64,000 nt of DNA from Candidatus Ruminococcus avistercoris (GTDB lineage: Bacteria > Bacillota > Clostridia > Lachnospirales > Lachnospiraceae), in assembly GCA_019120315.1 (NCBI GenBank), contig DWVJ01000011.1, positions 1 through 64,000 on the forward strand. Direction: 5' to 3'. Of the stretch, positions 33,709 through 43,249 are shown piece after piece. Made by a program: the position numbers and the translations under genes. How positions within the stretch are numbered: position 1 is the first letter of the stretch; the number at the start of each line of letters is the position of its first letter. The notes beneath the pieces were generated by a model. That model worked only from the letters and a program-made list of their open reading frames with translations. It was not told the DNA's origin and searched no databases.

Positions 33709-35050
33709 AAGAGATTTTCATCATAGTTATCTGATCCTGGAAGAGGAAGGAACGCCGGACTATGAAGCCTATCCGGTGCGGATGCTGTTAAACGGCTCCG
33801 TTCCAGGGCTTTTATCCTGCCAGATCCATCGGGTGGATAACCGGGCGCGCTTCTACTATGAAATCACTTCCCGACAGCCTTTTTGTGATCTGTGTGAAAT
33901 CAGAAAACTGAATAAAGACAATCTTGCGCTGCTCATCGGAGCATTGATCCGCACCATGGAGGAACTGGAGGGTTATCTGTTGGATCCGTCTCATCTGCTG
34001 CTATCGCCGGAGTATATTTATGTCAATGAAGCAGAACGGGAAGTAAGTTTTTGTTTCTGGCCAGGAGAGCTTGAGGAGGAGCAAAGTTTTCTGCGGCTTG
34101 CAGAATACCTGCTGCCCAAAATCGACCACCAGGATCAAGAGGCGGTGGTATTGGGCTACCAGCTGTATCGAAGAGTCATGGAGGGAAATGTGGATCCCGG
34201 GGAAATCCGCAAAGAACTGTATCGGGAAGCGCAGGCTTCGCAAATCTGTCAGGAGGAAGAGGAAGGATTGCAAAAGGAGGAAGAAACAGCAGGCGGACTG
34301 GCTTCGGAATTTTTGGAGGAGGAAAGCCGCAGGCGAAAAGAGGTGCTGGAAACGTTGCTGCAGGAGGGGAAGGAAAAAAAGAAAAAGGTCGCTTCCTGGA
34401 AGATCACGGCCTGTGTCACAGCTGTCGCACTGGCTGGCATATTGTATTTCTACCTGATTCGTAACCGGCTTTTTTTCTGGCCGCTGTATGCAGGTGTGGG
34501 AACAGGACTGATCTTTCTGATCACAGTGGTTTTACTGAGTGGGAAAATATTTGAGCGTTTTTCAAAAAGGATACCCAAAAAGGAAAAGAGGGAAAAGGAT
34601 GAAGAAAACGAAGAAGATAAAGAGGAAAAAGAGCGGCGCTTTGTTTTTTATGCAAAACCAAAAGAGGAGATTCCGGACATTTCCGAGGATGCTCCCACAA
34701 CCTTGCTGTCCCGGCCGCCGCAGACAGAAGATTTTGGGAAGCTGCAGGGGATTTACCCACCGGGGACGGTGGATATTCCCCTGAAGGAGGGGACGATGAT
34801 TCTGGGGAAAAGGGAGGGAGCGGTGGATATCCTGCTTTCATCTCCGGCGGTCAGCCGCGTTCATGCCAAGATACAGTGCGGGAAAACATGTCGGGTCTTT
34901 GATCTGAACTCACGGAATGGAACTTATGTAAACTATACGCAAGCGGTGGATTATGAAGGACGGACGCTTCAGGAGGGGGATACCGTCACCTTTGCCGACA
35001 TGGTGTTTCGTTACGTTCCGCCTTGCGCATTTCCAAGGGATGGACTATAA
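33692..35050 (+). CDS. DUF6382/FHA-domain membrane protein
   Basis: A 452-residue protein. An N-terminal DUF6382-like domain (about 1-175) is followed by a charged linker, two membrane helices (about 233-285), a Glu/Lys-rich stretch and a C-terminal FHA domain (about 365-435: VSRVHAKI, DLNSRNGTYVN). FHA domains bind phosphothreonine, so pilus activity may be tied to Ser/Thr kinase signalling. No kinase lies in this window. It is the last clear Tad-operon gene. Confidence 0.85.
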   Translation: MKVGYKRDFHHSYLILEEEGTPDYEAYPVRMLLNGSVPGLLSCQIHRVDNRARFYYEITSRQPFCDLCEIRKLNKDNLALLIGALIRTMEELEGYLLDPSHLLLSPEYIYVNEAEREVSFCFWPGELEEEQSFLRLAEYLLPKIDHQDQEAVVLGYQLYRRVMEGNVDPGEIRKELYREAQASQICQEEEEGLQKEEETAGGLASEFLEEESRRRKEVLETLLQEGKEKKKKVASWKITACVTAVALAGILYFYLIRNRLFFWPLYAGVGTGLIFLITVVLLSGKIFERFSKRIPKKEKREKDEENEEDKEEKERRFVFYAKPKEEIPDISEDAPTTLLSRPPQTEDFGKLQGIYPPGTVDIPLKEGTMILGKREGAVDILLSSPAVSRVHAKIQCGKTCRVFDLNSRNGTYVNYTQAVDYEGRTLQEGDTVTFADMVFRYVPPCAFPRDGL

Positions 35051-35081
35051 TAGGTGAAAAACTGTCAGAGGTGGGACGGCT

Positions 35082-35720
35082 GTGGCGAAATTGGAATATG
35101 ACGAGGGCGAAGATGCCATCGACCGCATGCGGAAAAATCCTGTAAGTCGGGTGAATTTTACGATTATCATTATTAATATCCTCGTATTTGCGTGGGTGGA
35201 GACGACAGGGAGCAGTGAAAATCTGGCCCATATGTTGGAGTGCGGAGCGGCCTTTCCCCCGCTGATTGCGGCGGGAGAATACTATCGGCTGGTTACCTGT
35301 ATGTTTCTGCACTTTGGTTTTGAACACCTTTTTAACAATATGCTGCTTCTGTTCTTCATTGGAGATTATCTGGAACGGGCCGTTGGGCCGCTGCGTTACG
35401 GAGTGATTTATCTGCTGGGCGGACTGGGAGGCAGTCTTTTGTCCTTTTTTTATAACCTGGAAATCGGCAGAGAAGTGGTATCAGCCGGAGCTTCCGGCGC
35501 TGTTTTTGCCGTGATCGGAGCGATGGTTTATGTGGTGATCGTGCACAAGGGAAAATTGGAGGATATTTCCTTGCAGCGATTGCTGCTGATGGCGGTTCTT
35601 TCGATATATTTCGGCATTGTATCCGGCGGTGTGGACAATGTGGCTCATATCGGAGGGTTTGCGGCCGGTTTTTTACTCGGTATGATCGTATACAGAAAAG
35701 GAAGGCACAGCAGGGAGTAG
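35082..35720 (+). CDS. Rhomboid-family intramembrane serine protease
   Basis: A 212-residue membrane protein with six predicted helices. Active Ser lies in GASGAVFA (about Ser138) and His in VAHIGGFAAGF (about His188); HLFNNM is in the second helix. Rhomboids cut membrane proteins within the bilayer. It starts at a GTG at 35082 with GAGGTGGG upstream, 31 bp after the FHA gene, so it could act on a Tad component, which is inference. Confidence 0.92.
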   Translation: MAKLEYDEGEDAIDRMRKNPVSRVNFTIIIINILVFAWVETTGSSENLAHMLECGAAFPPLIAAGEYYRLVTCMFLHFGFEHLFNNMLLLFFIGDYLERAVGPLRYGVIYLLGGLGGSLLSFFYNLEIGREVVSAGASGAVFAVIGAMVYVVIVHKGKLEDISLQRLLLMAVLSIYFGIVSGGVDNVAHIGGFAAGFLLGMIVYRKGRHSRE

Positions 35721-35730
35721 ATGCTGTGCC
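35701..35730. terminator. Hairpin between rhomboid and kinase genes
   Basis: A 12-bp stem (GAAGGCACAGCA with TGCTGTGCCTTC) around the rhomboid stop. The T-rich flank CTTTTC lies on the minus-strand side, so it probably ends the leftward kinase transcript. Confidence 0.6.
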
Positions 35731-35740
35731 TTCGGCCGTT

Positions 35741-36478
35741 TCATTGGTAAACAACCGGCAGGCGGATGATAAATTCCGCGCCCTGTCCTTCGATGGAAGA
35801 TACGTCTATGGTTCCGCCATGGGCTTCCACCGTGCTGCGGGCGATGGCCAGCCCCAGTCCGGTTCCGTCCTTTTTATGCGTGACGAAGAAATCAAACAGT
35901 GTGGACAGATAGGCGGCGGGAATGCCAGGGCCGTTGTCGCGGAACCGGATGACTGCGGTATCCGTATCGGCGCTCAGGGTGATGGAGATTGTCCCGCCCT
36001 GTCCATCCATAGCTTCTGCGGCATTGCGGATCAGGTTCAGAAAAGTCTGCAGCAGTTTATCCCGGTCCAGAAGGAAAGGAGGGATGGGGCTTTCTTTGAA
36101 AAATTCGACGGCGATACGTTTTTTTGCCAGGGAGGGGCGGAGCTGCTCTGTGAAGGATTTCAGGATAAGATACAGATTTGCCTCCTCACGATTCAGCTTC
36201 CAGGCGTTGTTATACTGGGAAAGACTGGCAAGAAGCTGGCGCAAAAACTGCATATTTTCCATGATGTCCTGCCAGTATGGGAAATCTTTCACCTCCGGAT
36301 GGGAGGAAGCCATCAGCTGCAGAAAGCTGTTGATGAGAGTTACCGGGTTGCGGACTTCATGGGAAACCATGGAAAGCTGCAGCTGATTTTCCTTTTGCAG
36401 CATTTTTTGAATCTCTGCCGCCTGCGGAGATTCCTGACACAATTTATGTATTTTTTCGTATTCTTCTCTGGATAACAT
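35741..36478 (-). CDS. Soluble sensor histidine kinase
   Basis: A 245-residue kinase lacking membrane helices and any input domain: phospho-acceptor His in SMVSHEVRNPVTLI (about residue 39), N box NLIRNAAEAM, RFRDNGPGIP, and GTGLGLAIARSTVEAHGG. It resembles short KinB/NtrB-like catalytic cores. No response regulator is adjacent. Partners could be Spo0F/Spo0A-type proteins elsewhere; this is inference. Confidence 0.88.
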   Translation of the reverse strand: MLSREEYEKIHKLCQESPQAAEIQKMLQKENQLQLSMVSHEVRNPVTLINSFLQLMASSHPEVKDFPYWQDIMENMQFLRQLLASLSQYNNAWKLNREEANLYLILKSFTEQLRPSLAKKRIAVEFFKESPIPPFLLDRDKLLQTFLNLIRNAAEAMDGQGGTISITLSADTDTAVIRFRDNGPGIPAAYLSTLFDFFVTHKKDGTGLGLAIARSTVEAHGGTIDVSSIEGQGAEFIIRLPVVYQ

Positions 36479-36609
36479 ATTTTTTCACCTCTGTGGGTAG
36501 TGTATCATTAGAATTTTTAAATGGCAAACAATATTATGTTGCAAAATCAGCCAAAATACGACAAAATAGGATTAAGTAAATGATATTGTCGGTGAAGGAG
36601 GAAAAAAGA

Positions 36610-37020
36610 ATGTCTGATTGTATTTTTTGTAAAATTGCGAATGGAGAAATTCCGTCGGCAACGCTGTATGAAGACGAGCAGTTTCGGGTGATCCTGGATC
36701 TTGGACCTGCAAGCAAAGGTCATGCGCTGATTCTGCCCAAGGCACACTATGGGAATCTCTATGAAATCGATGAAGAGACGGCGGCATCGGCCATGAAACT
36801 GGCACGGAAAATGGCGATCGCCATGACGAAAGCGCTGGGATGCAGCGGATTTAACGTGGTGCAGAATAATGGTACCTCGGCAGGCCAGACAGTTTTTCAT
36901 TTCCATATCCATCTGATTCCCAGGTATGACAATGACAATGTGGGTCTTAGCTGGAAACCGGGCGAGCTAACGGATGAAGCCAGAGATGAAATCGTAACTG
37001 AAGTGAAAAAACAACTGTAA
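36610..37020 (+). CDS. HIT-family nucleotide hydrolase
   Basis: A 136-residue histidine-triad protein: DCIFCKIANGEIPS at the start, DLGPASKGHALILPK, and the triad HFHIHLIP. HIT proteins split nucleotide phosphoramidates or dinucleotides. GAAGGAGG lies upstream of the ATG at 36610. The next gene (sigma factor) follows after 22 bp. Confidence 0.93.
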   Translation: MSDCIFCKIANGEIPSATLYEDEQFRVILDLGPASKGHALILPKAHYGNLYEIDEETAASAMKLARKMAIAMTKALGCSGFNVVQNNGTSAGQTVFHFHIHLIPRYDNDNVGLSWKPGELTDEARDEIVTEVKKQL

Positions 37021-37042
37021 GGAAAAGTTGGGGGGGATCGTC

Positions 37043-37552
37043 ATGAAAGTGTCGGAGTTTAACGAACTTTATGACAGATACTATCTCATGGTAATGAAGA
37101 CGGCTTTTAACATTTTACAGGATTATCATTATGCACAGGATATATGTCAGGAAGTTTTCACATTGTTTTTTCTGAACGGAGATTCTCTTCAGGAAAAGTA
37201 TATCAAGCCGTGGCTTCTGGTGACGGCGAAGCATAAAGCCATCGATTTTCAGAGAAAGAAGTTCCACAAGCATGAAATATGCGGCGAAACCCGCAATCCC
37301 TATGCGGATGTTGAGTTTGACGATCTGGAAAAGGAGTTTATCCGCAAAGAGTTTCGGAAAGAAGTACTGGCGGAACTAAAAGAAAAGGACAGGCAGTGGT
37401 ACGAGATCATCGTAAGAGTGGCCGCTTCCGGAGAAAAACAGAAGCATGTGGCCAGTGATCTCGGTATCAGCCTGTCCAATCTGAGAATCAAACAGCATCG
37501 GGCGAAGCAGTGGCTGCGCGATAAATTTAATCCCGATGATTATTCATCCTGA
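37043..37552 (+). CDS. ECF-like RNA polymerase sigma factor
   Basis: A 169-residue sigma factor: region 2 ([17 protein letters not shown], then [19 protein letters not shown]) and region 4 ([25 protein letters not shown]). The ATG at 37043 follows GGGGGGAT; an upstream TTG overlaps the ribosome site. The tail overlaps the convergent murG end by 13 bp. The DUF4367-like membrane protein beyond murG is a plausible anti-sigma partner, as such pairs are usually adjacent. Confidence 0.85.
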   Translation: MKVSEFNELYDRYYLMVMKTAFNILQDYHYAQDICQEVFTLFFLNGDSLQEKYIKPWLLVTAKHKAIDFQRKKFHKHEICGETRNPYADVEFDDLEKEFIRKEFRKEVLAELKEKDRQWYEIIVRVAASGEKQKHVASDLGISLSNLRIKQHRAKQWLRDKFNPDDYSS

Positions 37553-38619
37553 GCAGGTTGCTGGCATTCTTCGATCAGCTGCAGGATCTTTTCGATGGAA
37601 TCTATTTCCTGATTGGCGGCCATGGCATCGATGTAAGACTGTCGGTTGTGATACAGTTCGATGATGGCATTATAGAGCGTATTGTCTGTGATCTGTTCTT
37701 CTTCCAGCACCATACTGTATCCCAGCCGTTCGAAGGAGCGGGCGTTTAAGATCTGATCGCCGCGGCTTGCTTTGGCGGAAAGGGGGATCAGCAGGTTCGG
37801 TTTTTTCAGAGCGCTGATTTCGCAGATGGCGTTGGCGCCGGCACGGGAAATGACAAGATCGGCCAGGGCAAACAGGTCTGCCAGTTCTTTCTTAATATAT
37901 TCGTATTGTACATAGCCGGGAACATTCGTCAGGGTATCGTCCAGTTTACCTTTTCCGCAAAGGTGGATAATCTGGAAGTCCTTCAGCAGTTCCGGAAGGA
38001 TCTTGCGGATGGCATCATTGATGGCCGCCGCGCCCAGACTGCCGCCGATGATGAGAATCACCGGTTTATCGGTGGAAAGGCCAGTAAATTCCAGGGCGCT
38101 GATGGGGTTACCTGTCAGCAGCTCCTGGCGGATGGGCGTACCTGTCAGTACAGCCTTGCCCTCCGGCAGAAGTTTCACGGTTTCCGGGAAATTGCAGCAG
38201 ACCTTGGAGGCGGAGGGGATGCACAGCTTGTTTGCCAGCCCCGGCGTCATATCCGATTCGTGGATGATAGCGGGGATTTTCAATTTCTTTGCGGCGGTTA
38301 CTACGGGAACGGTGACGAAGCCGCCCTTGGAAAAGACCACATCGGGAGCCAGTTCCTTTAACAGTTTCTTCGCCTCACGATAGCCTTTCAGAACCTTGAA
38401 GGGGTCGGTGAAATTCTTGGGATCGAAATATCTTCTTAGCTTTCCCGAGGAGATGCCGTAATAAGGAATCTCCATATCTTCGATCAATTTTTTTTCGATG
38501 CCGTCGTAGGAGCCGATGTAAGATATGGTATAACCCAGTTCCCGAAGACGGGGAACCATGGCAATATTTGGCGTAACATGGCCTGCGGTGCCGCCGCCGG
38601 TGAGTACTATGTGCTTCAT
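37540..38619 (-). CDS. murG: UDP-GlcNAc transferase for lipid II
   Basis: A 359-residue glycosyltransferase that adds GlcNAc to lipid I at the inner membrane face. Motifs: [14 protein letters not shown] at the start, [35 protein letters not shown], and [11 protein letters not shown]. The start at 38619 follows GGAGG; a longer in-frame extension has no ribosome site. It stands alone rather than in an mraY/ftsW cluster and is inserted opposite to a sigma factor and a DUF4367-like gene. Confidence 0.94.
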   Translation of the reverse strand: MKHIVLTGGGTAGHVTPNIAMVPRLRELGYTISYIGSYDGIEKKLIEDMEIPYYGISSGKLRRYFDPKNFTDPFKVLKGYREAKKLLKELAPDVVFSKGGFVTVPVVTAAKKLKIPAIIHESDMTPGLANKLCIPSASKVCCNFPETVKLLPEGKAVLTGTPIRQELLTGNPISALEFTGLSTDKPVILIIGGSLGAAAINDAIRKILPELLKDFQIIHLCGKGKLDDTLTNVPGYVQYEYIKKELADLFALADLVISRAGANAICEISALKKPNLLIPLSAKASRGDQILNARSFERLGYSMVLEEEQITDNTLYNAIIELYHNRQSYIDAMAANQEIDSIEKILQLIEECQQPAQDE

Positions 38620-38741
38620 GGATAAACCTCCTGCTTTTCGTTGGAGGCAGTGCTTTTGGCAATGCCTGTTATTATCCTTATATTTTATACCATGAGGGAG
38701 AAAAGTCAAGAAAAGTTGCAGGAACCGGGAGGAGTTTGATG

Positions 38742-39515
38742 ATGAAGTCAAAAAAACAGAAAATAACGAAGCTGAATCTGGATGAAGAACTTCTCCGGGA
38801 GGCAGCGGAAATAGAAGAAGAGATTAAAAACGTCCCGCTGGAGGAAAATCCGGTGGATAAGGAACGGCTGCGCGCGGCCATCCTGATGCAGGTGCTGCAG
38901 GAGGAACAAAAGAAGCAGCAGAAGAAATCGGTCCGCAGACGGGTTGCGCAGGGAGCGGCGGTATTTGCGGTGACGCTGGCAGGTATCTTCGGCCTTTCCA
39001 TGACCAGTCAGGCCAACCGTATCTTTCTGGTACAGAAGGTGGAGGAGTTTTTTGGTGGGAGTACAACGGTGAATGTGGATAACAGTGAGGAAGCGATACT
39101 GCCAGATATAACGGAGCAGCAGGCCAGGGATGACATTGAACAGACGCTGGGGGTGGAGGTGCCGGAGTTTTTTTATGTTCCGGAAGGTTCTTCCTTTTCC
39201 GGATATCAGATTTATAAAGATGTGAGTGTTGCTGAAATATATTATGAATTTGCAGATGAGGGGGTAATAACATTTTATATATCGGGTGGAAATGATCAGA
39301 ATACAGTATACAGCAGAAGTTTTGATGGAGAAATTGTTGATACGTATAAAACAGAAATGGCTCAATTGGAAATAGATATTTGGGAAGCTGAAAATGAAAT
39401 AAACGAAAAAAAATCATACAGCGCACAATGGATATATAAAAATACATATTATTATATTACGGGATCGGTTGGTTTGGAGGAAATGAAAAAAATTTTAGAT
39501 TCAATGACATATTAA
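38742..39515 (+). CDS. DUF4367-like membrane protein, possible anti-sigma factor
   Basis: A ~257-residue protein. The N-terminal ~65 residues are charged and cytosolic, one membrane helix lies near 70-90, and the outer part ends in a DUF4367-type fold ([16 protein letters not shown], then [15 protein letters not shown]). Such proteins often pair with ECF-like sigma factors. The second half is much richer in AT than the first. The ATG at 38742 has better spacing from GGGAGGAG than the ATG at 38739. Confidence 0.72.
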   Translation: MKSKKQKITKLNLDEELLREAAEIEEEIKNVPLEENPVDKERLRAAILMQVLQEEQKKQQKKSVRRRVAQGAAVFAVTLAGIFGLSMTSQANRIFLVQKVEEFFGGSTTVNVDNSEEAILPDITEQQARDDIEQTLGVEVPEFFYVPEGSSFSGYQIYKDVSVAEIYYEFADEGVITFYISGGNDQNTVYSRSFDGEIVDTYKTEMAQLEIDIWEAENEINEKKSYSAQWIYKNTYYYITGSVGLEEMKKILDSMTY

Positions 39516-39586
39516 TGTAATTTTTTCTTTGGTTTTTCGTATTCTTATTGTAATGCGGGAAAATACAGGAAAGGGGGAAAGAATAT

Positions 39587-40090
39587 ATGAGGAGACGGTG
39601 GCTGAAACTGGGTGGATTATTGATTATTGCAATAATTGTAATGTGCGGATTTTCACCTGAAATTTATGCAGAGTCAGAAAAGGAAGTAATGGAAATTGAG
39701 GTTCCTGTATATCATGACCTTACGGAAACAGAAACTGAAGTCAGTGATTATGCGCAGGTTCTCCAAAAAGGCGCTTATTTATCAGGTGGATCAGTAAAAC
39801 TGGTGGATAAAGGGAGTGGTAAGATAAGTATTTATGGATCTACAAATGGATATCAAAGATGTGATACAGTATATTTGAATATTTATCTGGAGAGATCCAC
39901 GAATGGACGAAATTTTTATTCCTACTTATCCTGGGAATATTCAGCTTCCAATGTGTCATCGTTAAGTAAATCCTTTACAAAATCAGTTCCCAAGGGCTAT
40001 TACTATCGTTTGCGTGGTTACCACGCTGCGAAGGAAGGCGGCGTGAAGGAGAGTACATCAACCACAACGAGTGGGTTGTACATAGACTAA
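39587..40090 (+). CDS. Secreted DUF6147-like protein
   Basis: A 167-residue protein with an N-terminal signal peptide (basic MRRRW, hydrophobic core, cleavage near EIYA-ES) and a Ser/Thr/Tyr-rich beta domain with YLSGGSVKLVDKGSGKI and GYYYRLRGYHAAKEGGVKEST, as in DUF6147 proteins of gut clostridia. The function is unknown. AT-rich codon use suggests a different history from its neighbours. It lies 71 bp after the DUF4367-like gene and may belong to the same sigma regulon. Confidence 0.72.
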   Translation: MRRRWLKLGGLLIIAIIVMCGFSPEIYAESEKEVMEIEVPVYHDLTETETEVSDYAQVLQKGAYLSGGSVKLVDKGSGKISIYGSTNGYQRCDTVYLNIYLERSTNGRNFYSYLSWEYSASNVSSLSKSFTKSVPKGYYYRLRGYHAAKEGGVKESTSTTTSGLYID

Positions 40091-40464
40091 CCGGAACCTG
40101 ACGTAACCCCATGCTCTCAAAAGGAGCCTGCACGGAAAACCTGCATTACCGGGTCTTCCTGGAGGAGAGCATATGTAACTTGTTAACCAGAGAAAAGAAG
40201 AAAGAAACCAATGAAAAAAGAGGGTAACACTGGGCGTATCGTTTTTCTGCCGAAATAACTGTACGCGAACAGAGGAGAAAGGAGTGATGTGGAGGAATTC
40301 AGTTCAGATCCATAGGACATTTTTCATTTTATGATGTTTCGTATGTTATCATTTGTGACCCTTCGCATACATGCCCCGTGTGCGGAGGGTTTTCCATATC
40401 TGTTGTATTTTTACAGGGCGGCGGGTATAATAAAGATAACGAAAGACGGACAGGAGGATAGTTC
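40091..40464. other. Gene-poor stretch with an inverted repeat and terminator
   Basis: No convincing gene. ATGCTCTC at 40111-40118 pairs with GAGAGCAT at 40165-40172 around a GC-richer 46 nt with further short pairings, suggesting structured RNA. A terminator-like stem (40359-40370 with 40378-40389, G-U pairs allowed) followed by TTTT precedes a promoter TTGTAT-17 bp-TATAAT for the next gene. Two 15-codon ORFs (from 40211, and one starting near 40287) lack support. Confidence 0.5.
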
Positions 40465-42069
40465 ATGCAGATTACATTTTTAGGAGCTACCCATGAGGTA
40501 ACAGGAAGCTGTACGCTGTTGGAGGCGGCAGGGAAACGATTCCTGGTGGACTGCGGCATGCAGCAGGGACCGGATACCTATGAGAATCAGGATATTCCGG
40601 TACTGCCGGCAGATATTGATTTCGTACTGTTGACCCATGCTCACATCGATCACTCCGGAAATCTGCCCCTTTTGTATGCCCGGGGATTCCGGGGACCGGT
40701 ATATGCTACAAACGCCACGAAGGATCTGTGTGATATCATGCTGAAGGACAGCGCCCATATCCAGATGTTTGAGGCAGAATGGCGGAACCGGAAAGGGCGC
40801 AGAAGCGGCAGAGAGGAATACGTTCCTGCCTACACCATGGATGACGCCCTTGGCGTAATCAGCCAGCTGGCAGGATGCGAGTATGGAGAAGTGATGCAGA
40901 TTGCGGAAGGGATTAAGGTAAGGTTTATCGATGCGGGCCATTTGCTGGGGTCTTCCAGTATCGAGATATGGCTTCAGGAGGATGGAGAGGAGAAAAAGAT
41001 CGTGTTTTCCGGGGATGTGGGGAATACGGATCAGCCCATCATCAAGGATCCTCAGTATATTCATGAAGCGGATTATGTGGTGATCGAGTCCACCTATGGG
41101 GACAGAACCCATGAGAAAGTGGAAGATTATGCACAGATGCTGGCAGAGGTGATTCAAGAAACCTTTGATCGGGGCGGCAATGTGGTGATTCCTTCATTTG
41201 CGGTGGGAAGAACTCAGGAAATGCTTTACTTTATCCGGGAGATAAAGGAGCGGAAACTGGTGCAGGGTCACGGAGACTTTGAGGTTTACGTAGACAGCCC
41301 TCTGGCAGTGGAAGCCACGAGTATTTTTCAGAGACATCATCAGGAGTGTTACGATGAGATTGCCCAGGCAATCGTCAATGAAGGATTCAATCCCATCAGC
41401 TTCCCCGGGCTGAAGCTGTCGGTGACCAGCGATGATTCCAAGGCTATCAATACGAAGGAGAACTGTAAGGTAATCCTGTCTGCCAGCGGCATGTGCGATG
41501 CGGGGCGGATTAAGCATCACCTGAAGCATAACCTGTGGCGGAAGGAGTGTACCGTTCTGTTCGTGGGTTATCAGGCCGTGGGCACGCTGGGGCGTATTCT
41601 GGTGGATGGTGTGGATACGGTGAAGCTGTTTGGAGAGGAGATTATGGTACAGGCAGATATCCGGGTGCTTCCCGGTATCAGCGGCCATGCGGACAGAGAA
41701 GGTCTGATGAGATGGCTGAAGGCTTATGAACCCACCCTTAAGATGGTGTTTGTCAATCATGGAGAAGATTCAGTCTGCCAGGTTTTTGCCGACCGGATCA
41801 GAAATGAACTGGGATATGATACGCTGGCGCCTTTTAGCGGCACGATTTATGATTTGAAAGGGAACCGGTGTTTACTGGAAACCAGGGGCATTCCGGTCAA
41901 ACGGCCGGCTTCGAAGGCGGCCTCCCGAGCTTCTACAGTCTACGACCGGCTGGTGGCTGCCGGCCAGAGGCTGATGACGGTGATCCGTCATAATGAAGGG
42001 GGAGCAAATAAGGATCTGGCTAAATTTACAGGGCAGATCAATTCTCTCTGTGACAAATGGGATCGTTAA
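40465..42069 (+). CDS. Beta-CASP metallo-beta-lactamase RNase-like protein
   Basis: A 534-residue hydrolase: GATHEVTGSCTLLE, metal motif HAHIDHSGNLP, DAGHLLGSSSIEIW, FSGDVGNTDQP, a beta-CASP domain and a C-terminal RNA-specificity region with GISGHADREGLMRWL and VNHGEDSVC. It is related to RNase J/CPSF-73 class nucleases. GGAGG precedes the ATG. It stands as a single gene between two terminators. Confidence 0.9.
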   Translation: MQITFLGATHEVTGSCTLLEAAGKRFLVDCGMQQGPDTYENQDIPVLPADIDFVLLTHAHIDHSGNLPLLYARGFRGPVYATNATKDLCDIMLKDSAHIQMFEAEWRNRKGRRSGREEYVPAYTMDDALGVISQLAGCEYGEVMQIAEGIKVRFIDAGHLLGSSSIEIWLQEDGEEKKIVFSGDVGNTDQPIIKDPQYIHEADYVVIESTYGDRTHEKVEDYAQMLAEVIQETFDRGGNVVIPSFAVGRTQEMLYFIREIKERKLVQGHGDFEVYVDSPLAVEATSIFQRHHQECYDEIAQAIVNEGFNPISFPGLKLSVTSDDSKAINTKENCKVILSASGMCDAGRIKHHLKHNLWRKECTVLFVGYQAVGTLGRILVDGVDTVKLFGEEIMVQADIRVLPGISGHADREGLMRWLKAYEPTLKMVFVNHGEDSVCQVFADRIRNELGYDTLAPFSGTIYDLKGNRCLLETRGIPVKRPASKAASRASTVYDRLVAAGQRLMTVIRHNEGGANKDLAKFTGQINSLCDKWDR

Positions 42070-42075
42070 AGCAAC

Positions 42076-42113
42076 GTAAAAAGGACCGCATCCGTGCAGT
42101 CCTTTTTTACGTT
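42076..42113 (+). terminator. Rho-independent terminator
   Basis: A 12-bp stem (GTAAAAAGGAC with GTCCTTTTTTAC) with T-run. It sits between convergent genes and probably serves both. Confidence 0.85.
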
Positions 42114-42351
42114 ACTGGATAGCGTCCTTTAAGGCTTTGGCCAGTTGATCGGGACAGGAAGTTGGCTTAAAGCCGCAGCGGGTACCTTCCAGCCGCCGGA
42201 TGACTTCGTTGACATCCATACCTTCCACGAGAGCGGCAATGCCCTTGGTGTTTCCGTTACAGCCGCCCTGAAACGCCACGTTATGTACCTTTCCGTCTGT
42301 GATCTCAAACTGTATTGCAGAGGAACAGACGCCTCTTGTCTTATATACCAT
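42112..42351 (-). CDS. TSCPD-domain (TIGR03905-like) small protein
   Basis: A 79-residue protein: YKTRGVCSSAIQFEI, GGCNGNTKGIAALVEGM, and the C-terminal TSCPDQLAKAL that names the TSCPD domain. Four conserved cysteines suggest metal binding. The domain is also found at the end of some ribonucleotide reductases; the role of the free form is unknown. The start at 42351 follows GGAGG; a longer in-frame extension has none. Confidence 0.85.
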   Translation of the reverse strand: MVYKTRGVCSSAIQFEITDGKVHNVAFQGGCNGNTKGIAALVEGMDVNEVIRRLEGTRCGFKPTSCPDQLAKALKDAIQ

Positions 42352-42503
42352 GATAAAAACCTCCTGCTTCAATAAAAACACTGTTTTACTGTCACTGCGT
42401 ATTATAGCAAAGATGAAAGAAAGTTTCTATAGGAAATATTCCCGGAAAGAAGAATCTCTGTTATAATGGACGGGAAAACAAACAGAAAAAGGAGTGTGAC
42501 CTC

Positions 42504-43202
42504 ATGAAGCGAATCGGTATCATCGGCGCCATGGAAGAGGAAGTCAGCAGATTAAAGGAAATGATGGAACAGGTAACCATCCGGAAGAAGGCCTCCATGG
42601 AGTTTAATCTTGGTATATTAAATGGAAAAGAAGTGGTGGTGGTGCGTTCGGGAATCGGCAAGGTAAACGCAGGCATCTGTACTCAGATTCTGGTGGACGA
42701 TTTCCAGGTGGACGGTATCATCAACACGGGCATTGCCGGCTCATTGAAAAATGAAATCAATATTGGAGATATCGTGATTTCCACCGACGCTCTTCAACAC
42801 GATGTGGATGCCAGAGAATTTGGCTATGAACCGGGACAGATTCCGAGAATGGACGTGCTGGCCTTTAAGGCTGACCTTCAGATGATAGAGCAGGCGGAAG
42901 CGTCCAGTCATGAAGTGAACCCTGAAGTAGGCGTATTTAAAGGACGGGTAGTCAGCGGGGATCAGTTTATCGCTGACCGCCGGGTGAAGGAGAATATCAT
43001 AGAAAAATTCCAGGGATATTGTACGGAAATGGAAGGGGCGGCTATCGCTCAGGCAGCTTACCTGAATCATGTTCCCTTTGTGGTGATTCGTTCCATTTCT
43101 GATAAAGCAGACGACAGCGCTTCGGTGGATTATCCTGCCTTTGAGAAGAAAGCCATTGAGAACGGCGTTCGTCTGGTAAGCCATATGGTGACTTGCTTGT
43201 AG
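42504..43202 (+). CDS. mtnN: 5'-methylthioadenosine/S-adenosylhomocysteine nucleosidase
   Basis: A 232-residue nucleosidase removing adenine from MTA and SAH: IGAMEEEVSRLKE, VRSGIGKVNAG, NTGIAGSL, SGDQFIAD and EMEGAAIAQ with the catalytic Asp in SISDKADD. It recycles methyl-cycle by-products. AAAAGGAG precedes the ATG. It has its own promoter region (TTATAAT upstream). Confidence 0.96.
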   Translation: MKRIGIIGAMEEEVSRLKEMMEQVTIRKKASMEFNLGILNGKEVVVVRSGIGKVNAGICTQILVDDFQVDGIINTGIAGSLKNEINIGDIVISTDALQHDVDAREFGYEPGQIPRMDVLAFKADLQMIEQAEASSHEVNPEVGVFKGRVVSGDQFIADRRVKENIIEKFQGYCTEMEGAAIAQAAYLNHVPFVVIRSISDKADDSASVDYPAFEKKAIENGVRLVSHMVTCL

Positions 43203-43242
43203 AACTTTAGAAACAGAGTGAAAGGCTGATTTTCCAAGAATC

Positions 43243-43249
43243 TGTCGAA
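43243..43249 (+). promoter_or_regulatory. Candidate Spo0A (0A) box
   Basis: An exact TGTCGAA lies ~85 bp upstream of the membrane protein gene at 43333. A second exact copy occurs at 44029-44035. A single 7-mer can occur by chance; the interest comes from other 0A-like words near 46.9 kb. Confidence 0.3.

Noticed and set aside
40211-40258. 15-codon ORF in the gap after the DUF6147-like gene
   Set aside because: Poor ribosome site and no promoter or repeat support, unlike the tandem PPKT ORFs.
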